From contig JAQNBH010000010.1 in NCBI GenBank assembly GCA_028752905.1, forward strand, positions 10,425,493-10,489,492: DNA of 64,000 bases, given 5' to 3'. Both the position numbers and the translations under genes were made by a program. The stretch comes from Cladorhizidae sp. MBARI D1340-BT2. Taxonomy: Eukaryota; Porifera; Demospongiae; Poecilosclerida; Cladorhizidae. Shown here one piece after another: positions 47,330 to 59,876 of this stretch. Under the pieces are notes generated by a model. It ran no database searches. It saw only the letters and a list, made by a program, of their open reading frames with translations, and was not told the origin of the DNA. How positions within the stretch are numbered: position 1 is the stretch's first letter; the number at the start of each line of letters is the position of its first letter.

Positions 47330-49684
47330 TCTTGAAGGTAATGCTACAGCCAAGTCTGAATCTGACGACTCTGAGGTTAACATTCCATTAACTGAAGGAG
47401 TGAGTGAAGCATCTGTGATTAAGCTTATTATTAATGATATAGGCAGTATTGTCAGCATTTCTATGTCTCCATGTGAGATTGAAAGGGCTGTACCAAAACT
47501 GACAAAAGAAGAAAAATGCACACTTTTCAAATCCCATAAAAGACCCTTGAGCACACATGTCTTCACAGTGACAGTTCTTGGAGGATCTAATCGTTCATTT
47601 TAGGGGAAATGGCTGTAAGAGTACTCCTGGTTTACTGCGAAGCCTGTGATGTGCTTTTTGTATTGCTTGTTTTTTATTTTGTACTAATCGTAAAAACAAG
47701 AGATACTTGGTCAATCAACCATTTAGTACCTGGCAGAAGAAAACTTTGAAGTGCAAAGAACATGAACTTGCTCATTCTCATCATTAAGCTATGAGTTTGG
47801 CTTTCGAAATTTAGAAAAGCCAGAAACCAGTGTTATGAGTCTAATAGACAAAATAAGAGCCCACAATATAAGGGAAAATAGGATCATTCTTAAGAGTGTT
47901 GCAGAATGTATACTATTTTGTGGTAAGCAGTGTATTATATTACACTGCGTGGTGATCATGAAAGCATTAATACACCTGGTACCTGTGGAATTTTTTTAAG
48001 TCTACTGAAGCTGTTAGATAATCACAATGAAGTGCTACGCAATCATTTGTATTCTCCTGCAATGAAATCTGTAATTTATATCTCCATAAACACAAACCGA
48101 ACTGATTGAAATAATGGGCAAGCATATTGTTCTTAATAACATTGTTAAAGAGATCAAAAACACCAAATATTAAAGCATCATGGCTGATGAAGTCACTTCA
48201 CACAACAAGGAACAACTAGCCTTCTGCGTAACATTTGTTGATGACAACTGCAACATCCGGGAAGAGTTCTTGTCTTTTTTGAAAGCTGAAAGAATTACTG
48301 GTAAATATTTGGTTAAGGAAATATTTCAGTTTTTAAAGAACATAATAATTATGATATTCCATTGGAGCATATTCTTGAGCAAGGGTATGATGGAGCTAGT
48401 AACATGTCTTCATCTAATGTTGGTGTGCAGGCATGCATCAGAGAGCATTCTCCTCTAGCTACCTATATACATTGCAGTGGATCATGTCTTAACTTGGTGT
48501 TGAGCAAGTCTTGCTCTCTACTAGAAGTTCGTAATGTCCTTGACAAGCTCAAGCATTGCTGCAATGTTTTTTCAGTGAAGTCCCAAAAGAAACAGCCTTC
48601 TTGATTTACTTTTCAAAAACAATGCTGAAATACATAGCCCTAAAAGAAAAGCTCTTATTGATTTGTGCTCGCTGGGGTGAGCGTGATAGTGCATATCAAA
48701 ATTTTTATCAATCATTTGTATCCATTATTGATGCCCTAGAAGTTATAGGCCATGGCAAACATGTTGATGAACATGGTGGCCTTTATAGTGATTGGGAAAC
48801 AGCCAATAGAAGTCAAGCCCAGCAAATCCTTGCTAGTATCACCAAATTTGATTTCATTGTAGTTTTCTTAATGGTTTATCAGTACCTTTCCCACCTGTCA
48901 GGCATAACTGTTCAATTAGAGATCAGAACACCTAGATATCATTGAAGCTAATCACATGATTGATGGTATCAAGCAATTGTACAAAGAAGAGCGTGCCAAA
49001 GTGGAATAAAACTTTCAGAAAATATATGATCAGGTGGTCTTGATGGCTGATAAGGTGAGCACCACCCCAAGCATGCCAAGGATAGCAAGCAGACAGCAGC
49101 AGAGTAGTAATGCACCAGCAGAATCAGTATTTGATTACTTCAAGAGTAATCTTGCTATTCCATTCCTTGCCATATCTGCACTAGCTTAAATGAGAGGTTC
49201 ACATCATTGTCAGCAACTGCTTCATCTCTTCTGGTACTTGTACCATCTCTGATTACCACAAGACCATTTGATATCACCACAGTCGTTGAAACTTATCACC
49301 ACGATTTGCCATCACCAGAACTAATAGAAAGTGAACTCACTCACTGGAAATCAAGATATGCAAATGTACCCATTCACAAAAAGAGAATCCACACCACCTA
49401 GTGCCTTGAAGGATTGTGATGCAAAAAAATTCCCAAACATTCATGCTCTCTTGCAAATCGCATGCACTTTGCCAGTAACATCTTGTGGGTGTGTGAAAGA
49501 GGTGGCAGTACACTTAAAAAGTCTCAACAATTACCTAAGAGCATCTATAAACCGAGAATGCCTGACATTTCTAGCACTCTTACATGTACATTATGACACA
49601 ATAATTAATCTGGGTGAAGTTGTTGAACTATTTGGACACTTACACCCAAGGAGAATGGATCTTGAATCTCTTATTAGATAGTAA
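47330..49684 (+). mobile_element. hAT transposase, TTF-zinc-finger/DUF4371 family, degenerate
   Basis: Nearly full-length fossil. 47338-47600 encodes an acidic N-terminus. 47600-47960 fits the TTF-type zinc finger region (GKWL-x-EYSWF, later FRNLEKPE and ILFCGKQCI). 48180-48330 has AFCVTFVDDNCNIREEFLSF. 48355-48600 has EQGYDGASNMSSSNVGVQ and YIHCSGSCLNLVLSKSC, the RNase-H-fold core. 49060-49180 has TTPSMPRIASRQQ, and 49331-49681 is the C-terminal part with RINREC-like and FLALLHVHYD segments, ending LFGHLHPRRMDLESL. At least five frameshifts and several stops break it. Normal members are about 700-800 residues, and the span here fits that. It sits in the long intron between exons 4C and 5 of the CAP gene. 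Confidence 0.85.
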
Positions 49685-52600
49685 TTTCCTTTGAATATTT
49701 TATTATATTCATTTATTTGTATAATTATGTTTTGAATGCATTCTTTGCTTTTGATCTTTGTGCAAGGCACATCTTTCTAACACACCCTTCTCCTTGGGCC
49801 GCTTGTAGACCAAAAAGGTCCCAATATTCACCAACAGAATTCTCCCACTAATTTTTCTGGCTATGGGCCTGATATCTCACCAACAAACCGAGGGATGAAT
49901 CCACCCAGTACATCCTCACTCCAGACAGCTCATAGGATAGTCCCACCCCATTGAAAAAAAGAACTGGCTGTGTGAGCAGTTCCACACCTCATCCTTACAG
50001 CATTTCTCATATAGAGTACACATAAGTAGTTTGTAAGATCACCAGGAATGCTTCCCTTCATCTTTATTGGAGAACAAAATGTCTATGGTATAGGTAGCTA
50101 TTAACAACCATAACCCAGTGTCTCTACCACAGAGGACATTCAATCTCCATTCAGAAAAAAATCCTAGGGTTTGTGGAGCGTTATCTGATTGTGGGACATA
50201 TCCCCCATTCACCACTAAAGGATAACTCCTTTTAGATACAGAATTTTTATGGTTCTACAGAGCTGTTGGCAAGCAAATATCACTGCCATCTTCATAGAAA
50301 TACCCTTCTATCTTATTTGAGAAAAGAGCATAGGGAGCTTTTGTCAAACATCTAGTCATGACCACAGGAAATTATGCCCCAAGAACTGATGGACTTTCTT
50401 GATGATTATCTGCAGTGCTAACAATTGAGTGTTATGGAAGATAAAGGACAGGGCCCAGCTTGCAACGCAAAATATATAGCTCCTTCTTGTGGAAGATGTA
50501 GAAGACTTTACCAAGTTTGTGTAGAGAAATGCTTTGAATGGAAAAACATATGGTACAAATGTTACAACAAAGATTCCAACTTCAAGAGCAAGACTTTCCT
50601 ATGTAGTCATTCAAAACAAATAGGACCAGGTATATTACATGTGCATCAACAAGATTTCTCTGCCCTGAGGCAGTGAATATGTACAACATGCATGAACATA
50701 TTTATGTATTGTAACAAGCACATTCACTATGCTGGTTCCTTGCCCACTCAAGCACCTAATAGTGGCATAAGACCAGGCTTACTTCCAAGAATTTTAGATG
50801 TAAATCTAAGACTCGGAGGAGTTCTCTACTTCCCTAATCTCAGCAGCCACCATATCGAAGATCTGTCTATAACTACAACCGCTCTGGTAAATGTACATCC
50901 AGCTCCATCTAGCACAATGATTGTATCAGCAGCAATAGCCCTGATTATTTCCAATACATGAATAATGTACCAAGGCATATAGTCATCAAGTTTTGCCATC
51001 CTCTAGCTATCTATATGGTTTATGGTGTCTCCGTATTGGATGGTACAACCTGGCCTTTTTGTACATGAAGGTTTTCCCGTAATCTAGCATTGGTGTGAGG
51101 TAGTAAACCAAGGGTTCTCGTGTTGTACCAGCTGGCCTATTTATAGTGTGCACAGAATGTGACCAAATGTGATCTGAGGCTCTGTGATTCTCTGCTCTAC
51201 AACATTAAAATATAGAGGTAGCGGAGCATGGCATTGCCCTTTCAGGAAGTTGACTTGGATAGAGGCCATTGCGGCATTATACCTGTGCTTGCCTCTTTTG
51301 GCTTTCTACTCATCAGCTCTGTCTTTTTACCATTTAGCATCTGCTGATGTAGCTCAATGGTGACCAAACAGCTAATCGGCATACTCAGATCTTTTTGTAC
51401 TCCCACATCTTTCTGGAAATCTAGTCATCACATTTTGATACAAGTTTTTCCACTACTAATCCAATCACAGGATGGACCTGCTATAAAGACACCTATGAGA
51501 GGGATCTAAGTTTTCATTGGAGCTTTTTCCAAATAGAGGTTCTAGCACTTACAATGTGAAGCATATGTTGTCATCTCTTCACCTTGTGAACCTTATTTAG
51601 AGTTTTGATATCTAACCTTGGTCATGGTATCATAATTATATGAATGGTGAAATAGATATGCTAGCTTTTCAAAAAAAGTAGTGCCATTGGCAGTGGTTAT
51701 TGAAAGTTTATGCATTGCTCATTTGCCTTCCCAATATCCCTTGGGATTGTACTAGGCATCCCTAACTATCACCATGCAAAGCACCTTCTTCAACAAATTC
51801 AACAAACTAACTTACCTCGCCTTGACAAGGATGATCAATCTAAAATTACATCTCTTACAGATGCTGCACCATTCCAATTATCTGTAGTTATAATTGCAGA
51901 ACCAATAATAGATCTCTATGTTCTGTAGTGCAAACATAGTACAGAAAGCATCTCTCTGTAGAAGTACAGAAAATATTGACATTATGGAAACAGTTTGTTG
52001 GGGCTATCTTGGCCTTTTGAATTAACTTGAACAAATTAATGAGGATGCTGCTTCCTACAATCTTTGTATCATCTCAGTAAAATGCTCACTTTCAGCTGGT
52101 GAATTTGCAACAACTATTCACTTGCCTTTTGCAGGTTTGTTTGGTGATATATATCCAGTTGGAGATCTTGCTTGTGCATGTCACTGGGACTTGTAAGATA
52201 CCAAGAGGTATCTGTGGGTCCTGTTTGGGACAAAGCTGTAGATTACTTTACTGATGTTTCCATTCAAACTGCACTTTGAGATGAGAGAGCAGTGGAACAG
52301 CAGGACATGTTTCTAACTCTCAACATCTGTGATAACCATGGTAATATTGGGCTCATAGTTTTTCTGAAGATGCTGTGGTTATGGGATTCTATTATTGCAC
52401 AGGATCATAAAGAAACCAATTCCACATTCCAGTATGGACCTGATGGACTCACATTTCTTTGCAGCTTCCCATGTCCTAAAGTGGCCTAAGGAAAGAAAGA
52501 TGGTATGGGAGTTGAGACAGGATAAACATGGCTCAGAATTCCCAATCTCTATAATGTTTTGCCAAAAAAGTTGTGAGTGTAGTCTTTATTTTAGAGTGCT

Positions 52601-55179
52601 GTTTTAAGTTGCACTAATTATGGTTGCCCCTTTATGTATACCTGTGGTGTACCATTGGTTGTGAACAGAAACTTTATTTGAGGGATTTGCTGCAGACATG
52701 GCAGTCTTTAGAATTGTCAGTTCTCTGAAGCCATAGACACTGGTTTAGGCTATCTACAATTGCTTTGGTTTACTTTGTTCCTCCTGAAGTGCCTCTAAGA
52801 ACCTCCCTGCAGCATCTTGGCCTGTCTACATAATGCGAAATACACTGTTACCATCATGTCTCACCACAATGTAGCCAAACCTATACAGACTTAGTGTTGC
52901 TGTGTTCTCTGCATGTTGCCTGGTTGGAGTCAAGTCTTGGCCCTTCAGTCTCGTTTTTGAATGCCTCCAAGTAGCATAATTGATGTAGCTAGCTGTTATC
53001 TCCTTAGGAAGAAGAGGTACACTCCACATTGTTGTTTTCCAACAAGTCCTCTCAGGAGTAATCATGAAGGCACTTGTCACAGAAAGGTTTCTGGTCTCTC
53101 AAGCAGGTTTGTTGTTTTACACAAGCAAAATAATTAAGTAAATGCATTTGAGAGCAAGTTATTTATTCTGACACTGGGGTTCTTGATGCCTGTTGTTGTG
53201 ACCCCATTGTCTCATACCATTAATGGCCAGATCGTTCTGACCAACTACTTGCTTGTTCTGATCTCTATGAAGTTCAGTCTGTTCTCAGGAGGGTCACTTA
53301 TTTTTATGTGCTTAAGAAACAAAGTGTATTGTGAAACCCATCTAGGACAGTATCAAAGGTGTTTTTCATGTTGACTACCACATTCTTGATCCTAAGGGCA
53401 GAAGGCAATGGAATGTATGATCCACCTCAATTGCCTGGCACTGAACATTGTACAGCCAGAATAGCTCCATTCTCTAACCATCCATCCTGATTCCATATGT
53501 CACTGTGTGAGCTCTTGGAGATGTGATCGTCTTATCTGGGGACGATGAATCATAATGGAGCTTCACGACTGTCTTCTACCTGCATCAAATTACTGGGTTA
53601 GTAAACTCCTTGCTGCCTATGCCGTTCATATATCTACTGGCTTGAATCTTTTCTTCATTTCTCACAGCTTCATTGTGCACTTTCCTGCTACTTTCTCACA
53701 TCTTCAGATCTGGAGGATAGTGCATTCCAAGTGTACCTTTACCTGATCTATCCTCATATCTATGTTTTTTCAAGGTCAAGGAAGGAAGACCTTGCACAGC
53801 CACTGTCTGTGCTTGTGCTGAGAAATGGTCAGCCGGTGCATGAAGTAGGCTATTCATGATCATTATTGGCAATGGGTTTCCCAAAAGCTGCGAGGTGAAT
53901 CAGCAGGTGCTAGTGAACTATTATACTTCAGTTAAAAAGACAGAGGTTATAACAAAGACAATTCGGTGTCAGAGAGTGAGCCTGTTGCCAGGAAAACCTA
54001 TCCCTGACAACCAGAGAGAGACTCATTAATATATGGCTAGCTAATTAGAGTGCAACAGATATTGATACCTTAGAGATTTCTAGATGCACAAATGGCTATA
54101 TTGGCCACCCATTGGTCATGGTCTAGGCAGTAACTCATTAGAGTGTTGTGTTACATTATAAGGGCTGGTGGGAGAACCTATAAAACATAATGCACCAGCC
54201 ACTTGGGGTGTTAGGTGGTGCTGAGATAAATGCTGGTTTTGTTGAGGACCAGAGCGACTGTAACAGTACCATATTCCAAAGACCGGTGAGCACATAGCCT
54301 CCATGATACAGCTATTCCCTCACATTTGGTGGTAGTTTTGAGCTCTACCTACGCCATCCAACCAGCTATCTTCTGAACCGAACAATGGGAGACAAAACTT
54401 ACAATAACCTGCTGGCTATAAACTAGCCAAGGGTACAGCGTTAACCATTGTGGTTTAAATTAGTGTCATTGGTAATCTTTGAAACTCTGTAATTTATGTC
54501 AGGTTTGAAATGATTGGTCAAAAACACATACTTGTCGATAGAATATAACCATTAGCTAAATCAACAATATCACTTGCTATACTTCCATATTGCAATATAT
54601 CTGAATCCATTTTAGGGTGTTTAGATCCACGAGGATGCAGCTGATCACCATTTTATATTACATCATCACCATCACTTACAGAACAGATATCTAACCTTTA
54701 ACTTGTCCTAGTGATGCCAGTGCTTTGAAATACTTGTAGAGTGATATTTTGCAATAAAATAGCAGCTGCATTATGGCCACATGGCATGCAGGAGTCAACA
54801 GTTTTCACCATACAATTAATTGTTAACCACAATTATTGGAGGTGTTGCTGGCTGGAGTCAAATAGTTTTCACTATAGAATTAATTGTTAATGGCAAATTC
54901 AACCCATCCCCTGGATGAAATCTTGTGAGCTCAGGGAAGTAGAATGCCCAACTTTCTAAAGAGTTAAATAGGGATTAAGAGTGAACCAAGTTAGTGGCTG
55001 CCTAAGCAAAGTAATCAATCAAGGCAACAAGTGTTACACTTACACTTAGAGAACTCTGTCTAGGGTTATCTTAATAAATTGTTTCTTTGTTTTTCATATA
55101 ACTGTGTTGCATTCAGCACATAATCTTATGTCATATTATACACCAAGATCTTCATTGTACACACTCACACAAGATTTTT
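49685..55179. other. Intron sequence; nothing recognised with confidence
   Basis: About 5.5 kb. Open frames at 50425-50676 (Cys-rich), 50692-50961, 52292-52489 and 53080-52826 (minus) are suggestive of decayed element coding, but I cannot assign a family. It could be the body of the element whose polymerase-like scrap is at 46237-46740, but no motif proves it. Confidence 0.35.
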
Positions 55180-55530
55180 TCAGTTAAGAAGTTCATGCTG
55201 TGGTTCATAGTTGTAGTACTCTTCAGTAGTGTTTAACTTGATTGCTAGTAGATAGGCTACTGCTCTCCTGCAAAGATGAGTCTTCTCCTGGCAATTGATC
55301 TGGCATGTCATCGAGAAGCAATGCTCACTATCAGAATTGCTAGCAGGAATAGATAATGCTCTGACTAGTGACAGCAGATTTTCATAAATTGGTTCGATAG
55401 AGCTTATTTTCTTAATGTTATACATTTCTATCAAGTTGTAGCTAGAAAGGTCTTCAGAGTCTGCCATTTTGTGGTTAATTGATTTGGTTTTCAATTCATT
55501 TAGCTTCTCAATAACTCCCAACTGAGAGGT
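55180..55530 (-). mobile_element. hAT dimerisation-domain fragment
   Basis: Minus strand 55521-55180 (113 residues, open). LLSLVRALSIPASNSDSEHC followed by FSMTCQINCQEKTHL matches the C-terminal hAT dimerisation block 'LL-x-L-x-x-x-LL-x-PASNADSER-x-FS'. The rest of a transposase is not found upstream. It lies opposite in strand to the element at 47330-49684, so it is a separate insertion. Confidence 0.85.
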
Positions 55531-57119
55531 ACATACTTCCTTAGCAATGCGAACAACTGCTCCAGGTAAATTGCTATAGGTTTGGCATTTTGCTGGATTA
55601 AGAATTCGTCATAAAGAAATGTGGAGTTTAATAGAATTCTCAATGAACCCTCAGTTGACATATTAACATTAAAATCACTTTCTCGATAATCAACTTCAAA
55701 TTTTAATCACTCGATGTTTCGACTAGATGCTCTAGTCTTCATCAGGAACAAGCTTAGACAAAAAAATCAGACATGATCATAAAGGCATTTTAACTTACTT
55801 GTGAATCCATTTTATTGGAAATCAAGAGTCAAAACCTGGGTATCAGTTCCTATTTCAAGGTCATGAGATCACAATTGATTCTCTCAATCTTGAAATTTGA
55901 TCTGTCTAATCATATTGTCTTGAATGGCTTTACTTTCACCAAACATCGTACAGATATTCTTAAGCTCGTTCATTTCAGGAAGTAGAAGGTAAATTGTGCA
56001 ATAATTTATTGCTTGAAAATCTTACTACGATTTAGATTATCTACTTGTCTGCACAAGTAAGTCTGAAATATCCTCCATTAAAAAAAGTTGACTGAGCCAA
56101 CAGCAGATAAGTTTTCACTACAACATAAGGTTAAAAAAAGTACCCAACATGTCAACTTATAAGCAAATGAGTTGGTGGTAGGCTTTCTTTTAGTCCATGA
56201 ACATCTAACTGAATCTAAAATCATAATAGAGCCACCAGCAGATAGGCAAGACAGAATGGCTTGCAACCACAGCCCAGATGAAGTTCCCAGTGCTTCAGAC
56301 CCATCAGACAGAGACAGATGAACGAGAAAGTTGAGAAGGATGAACCCATTGAGAATACAACTATCATATCAGTACACTTTTAGTATGATATACACATACT
56401 GATCGGCAACAGAGCCACCAGCATATGGACCAGGTACCATGGCTTGACCATGACCACACCCATGATGAGCCAGAATATTTCTTACCTTGGGACTAATTAT
56501 GCTAATTATCAGATCTTCACTAAATAGTGTAGGGCCAAGAGTAGCTATAGCTTCATTGAAGAACATCCCACCTAATGGTTGCTACAGCATTAGAATCAAT
56601 GTTAGAGCAGCCAAGGAAAGCACAGGTACTTTCTCTCTTCATGGTAGAGTAGCCACTACTGAAGATATTTTCACAATGTACAAGACCTTGGTTGTTTTTT
56701 TGGCATTGAGGACTTGGCAACCGAGGATTGGATGGAGGGTTAAACCCACCAAACACCCTTCCCAGCTTGATACAAGTGTATGCATTTTTTAGCCTTCTCC
56801 ATTGGGAGAAAATTATTTATCATAGCACAGAAGTTCAAGATTAGCTTGTTGATGTGGCATCATTGTTTAGTAAATATGTATTAGGGGCCAGATTCTTCTC
56901 CTTTCCACTTTCTCAATATGTCAGATGAGTATATTTGCTTTGATCCCTGTAATGTCCAGTCCATGTTCTGTAGAGTTACTCTCCTTTCCATTGGCTACAA
57001 GAAAAAAACTGATCTATAGCTCATCTAAGACAGTTATCAGATGCATAGCAATGCTGCACAAACACTTTTGGAGAAGCAGTTTTGCACATAATTATAATAA
57101 AATAATAACCACGACTCAT
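55531..57119. other. Intron sequence with a LINE-tail-like motif
   Basis: At 55700-55745 the minus strand reads 'cctgatgaagactagagcat' then 'ctagtcgaaacatcga'. This GATGAAG...GTCGAAAC arrangement is frequent at the 3' ends of LINE-like elements. Around 56085-56480 short motifs ('agccaccagcagatag', 'agccaccagcatatgg') recur. No gene seen. Confidence 0.4.
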
Positions 57120-57500
57120 ACTCAGAAGGGCATTCCATCAAGTCCGTTCAACCTTGCCTCAGATGTGGGACATTTCTTCAAACAACAGATTCAAGAATGC
57201 TACATGCCGAGAATGTGGTAAGAAAGGCCATTATGCAGATCCAGAAAGAAAAAAACCTGAGCACACTATGTGGAATGGAAACCTAAGCCTACCAATTTGA
57301 ACTATGTAGAAGAGCTTCACTTCACCTTTTTATAGTAGGCGATTCAATCATCGACACCATGCCCAAATCCCATCTGATGCCAATTAACAATTGTAGGCAC
57401 TCTAATATATGGAGTTGGATACCGAGGCAGAAATATCACTAATTGCCAAGAAGATGAGAGCGAGACTACCCCTAATGGTGTATTTGACTAAATTTGTTGT
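57120..57500 (+). mobile_element. Gypsy-type gag zinc knuckle and protease scrap
   Basis: 57190-57240 reads TCRECGKKGHYADPE, a CCHC knuckle whose last Cys is lost. 57411-57460 reads MELDTEAEISLIAKKM, the retroelement aspartic protease start, where the expected D-T-G is D-T-E. Stops and frame changes separate the two. The strand is opposite to the pol remnant at 59789-61770, so they are not parts of one insertion. Confidence 0.6.
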
Positions 57501-57990
57501 ATAATAGAATTACCAGTGCTTGTAGTTTGTCTAAATGCCTGAGACTAGTGGTCATATGGAGGGGGATGTCCACTGTATAAAGAAGAAATTATTTCACGAC
57601 ATAATCCCTAAAGCATGCATCAATATAAACTCATTATAGTTTATGGTTCGATATATCTGATAAAATAAATCACAAAAACAGATTAGGAAAATGGGAAAGT
57701 TAATCTCTAAATTTGTGCAAATTTATAGATATACAATTTGCATAACTATAGATCGGCAGGCTATCTATGAATTCATACATTGTGCAGCAAAATTTAAGAA
57801 TTGGATGGCAATAAAATTGGGAAGCAATCTATGAATTGCTAGATTGTTCAGCACACTCTAGAGATTGACGAGATTTCTGGATTAAATGGAACAATTACAT
57901 GGTTTAGTATTCATATCAAACTTCTCCCAAATGATTCTCATATTTGTTTCTTGCCATTTAGTTACACAGTTACTCCTATTACTGTTATAG
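57501..57990. other. Intron end; no gene seen
   Basis: AT-rich sequence running into the acceptor of exon 5 at 57989-57990. Confidence 0.4.
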
Positions 57991-58076
57991 TCAAATTGCT
58001 GGAGAAAGACCCTATCAGGCAGGGACTGCTTGCTCTCAATGCAGAGATGATCAGATCTGCACTGATAATTTATGTG
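57991..58076 (+). CDS. CAP gene exon 5, second module (Cys-rich hinge)
   Basis: Acceptor 'ttatag|TCAAAT', donor 'TGTG|gtaagc'. 86 bases, phase 2 in and phase 1 out. Reads QIAGERPYQAGTACSQC then RDDQICTDNLC. Compared with exon 5A it is three codons shorter at its end but has the same Cys spacing (C-x2-C then C-x4-C). It is not inside the copy A/B/C similarity; it was either always here or has been moved away by insertions in the 13.7-kb intron. Confidence 0.85.
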
Positions 58077-58617
58077 GTAAGCACATGATACAAACAGAAG
58101 TATGTTTATTTCCCATACAGGAGGAGTTCATGAATCCATGACAAAATTAATTACATAAGGAGGCATCCAGATGATCATGTCATAAGGAACGAATGTCTTA
58201 ACTCAGTCACAAATCACAATGTTGTAGAGAAGCAACTCTTCTTCCAGCATAATTTTGTGTATAATAAGTGCGACCATCTTGCTGGCACAATGCCAAAAAA
58301 TTGAGAAAATGTACATTTCTACCTTCACCCAACATTTTTCAAGTGTACTTCCTCAGATAATGATTTCTGCATGTAGGAATATAAAAAGAAAAATGCATAA
58401 TTTTTATATCTAGAATAGTTGATAAATATCTTGTAAAATAAAAATCGTAATTGAGAAATTAATTATTCATGTGTGAGTCTTCTCTTGGAAAATCTTCTGG
58501 AGCATGGTTATAATTTATAATTTACAATAAAAGTGATGTGAATTTTGTAAAGAACTACAGGAATATATACTGGCATATGATCATTATTGATATTAATATT
58601 CTCTCCTTAAAATAAAG

Positions 58618-58920
58618 GTTTACCAGCTGGGAGAAACTTGACCTACAGACAAAATGAAAACAATTTTATCATCTCTTGGGTGGCATCTCCATTAAACTTC
58701 CGCTACTTCTGTGTAAATGTCACCACTTCAACAACAATTCCTCTCGTATCACAGTGTGGTTTGAACAAGCCATTTTTTTCGTATCAGCTTCAATTTTCTG
58801 TGAAGTGTACCGCGATTAATGTCATTATAATGGAAATTGATTACACGGGAATTGCACAAACAGGCTCAATGTTATATGATCCGTGCAGCAATGAAACTTG
58901 TCCTACTCCAAGCTTATTTG
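58618..58920 (+). CDS. CAP gene exon 6: extracellular domain of unknown fold
   Basis: Acceptor 'ataaag|GTTTACC', donor 'TTTG|gtatga'. 303 bases, phase 1 in and out, open throughout. About 101 residues beginning GLPAGRNLTYRQNENNF. It has five Cys (FRYFC, VSQC, VKC, DPC, ETC), three N-glycosylation sequons (NLT, NVT, NET) and alternating hydrophobic stretches such as FISWV-type and YQLQFSVKC, suggesting a beta-rich secreted domain. I do not recognise the family. Its symmetrical 1-1 phase and position between CAP and Sushi make it a shuffled-module candidate. Confidence 0.72.
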
Positions 58921-59293
58921 GTATGATAATGGTTCCATATAATTGTGTTCTAGTTTAATTGTACCTTTTAATGTCTTTATTGTTTATTATAAAATTGAGA
59001 TATTGATGCTGTTTCCACCAAAAACAGCATTTTTGAGAAACGGCCAAAAAAATTAGAAATTGTTTTCGTTTAAATAATTGTCCAACTAATTCAAATAAAC
59101 AAATTCTAATGCATATGCAATATTTTAGAAATGCCCCCTCTTATTGTTTAGACATTTGATAATTCATGTCCTAATAATTGGATCAATAGTATAATAAGCA
59201 TGCACGTATTCCATTATACTACTTAATTTTGATGATTATTGTGATAATTATATCAAACTACAATATTAAATTTACACATGTTATTCTTGGCAG

Positions 59294-59518
59294 CTAGATG
59301 TGATGATCCTCCTGCACCTGTTGATGGCTACTTAAGTTCATATAATAGTACTGAAGAAAATTCTGTGGTAACTTATTGGTGTGATCCCGGATATTATCTA
59401 TCACCTCCTGTTTCATTTTCTACCTGCACTAAGTCTGGTTTGTGGGTTCCTGAACCAGATTTTACCAGATGCATTGTTGTGCCCACATGTAGTAATTGGA
59501 CAATGGAAATTGATCAAG
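59294..59518 (+). CDS. CAP gene exon 7: Sushi (CCP/SCR) domain
   Basis: Acceptor 'ttggcag|CTAGATG', donor 'CAAG|gtagtg'. 225 bases, phase 1 in and out, as is typical for Sushi exons. ARCDDPPAPVDGYLSS holds Cys1, VVTYWCDPGYYL Cys2, FSTCTKSGLWV Cys3 plus the conserved Trp, and FTRC Cys4. This is the complete four-Cys CCP pattern, with sequons at NST and NWT. After Cys4, IVVPTCSNWTMEIDQ starts another module. Sushi domains bind proteins or glycans outside the cell, so the gene product is a secreted or surface adhesion or recognition protein (inference). Confidence 0.88.
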
Positions 59519-59798
59519 GTAGTGAAAATATATATTAGAATCACAATAATCACTGTATAAAACTAAATAATGAGTCAAATGCTATTGCGCATGGATATTA
59601 ATATAAATTAATCTTTAAAAAAATATTTCATGTCAATATGTTTATGTAGAACTCATAGTCCAATTACTACAACTGAATATGAGACAATACATAATTGAGT
59701 TCTGAAGGCTGAAATGCTGTGAATGTGATCGCTAGGTCATTCCTAAAAGAGGTTATAATGCTTTGTGAAAAACAACAGTTGAGGGATTTGCAACGTAC

Positions 59799-59876
59799 TA
59801 GAGTCAGAACCAGAACAGGAAGACAAAAACTCTTTTATTCTTCGAATAAACTTCAAGCATCGCGTGATAAATATCA
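59799..59876 (-). repeat. 3' LTR remnant
   Basis: About 76 bases ('gtcagaaccagaacaggaag ... cttcaagcatcgcgtga') repeated in direct orientation at 61688-61762. Confidence 0.85.

Noticed and set aside
50425..50676. Cys-rich open frame resembling a small secreted protein.
   Set aside because: Cys spacing fits no family I know, and there is no signal peptide or splice context in a transposon-laden intron.
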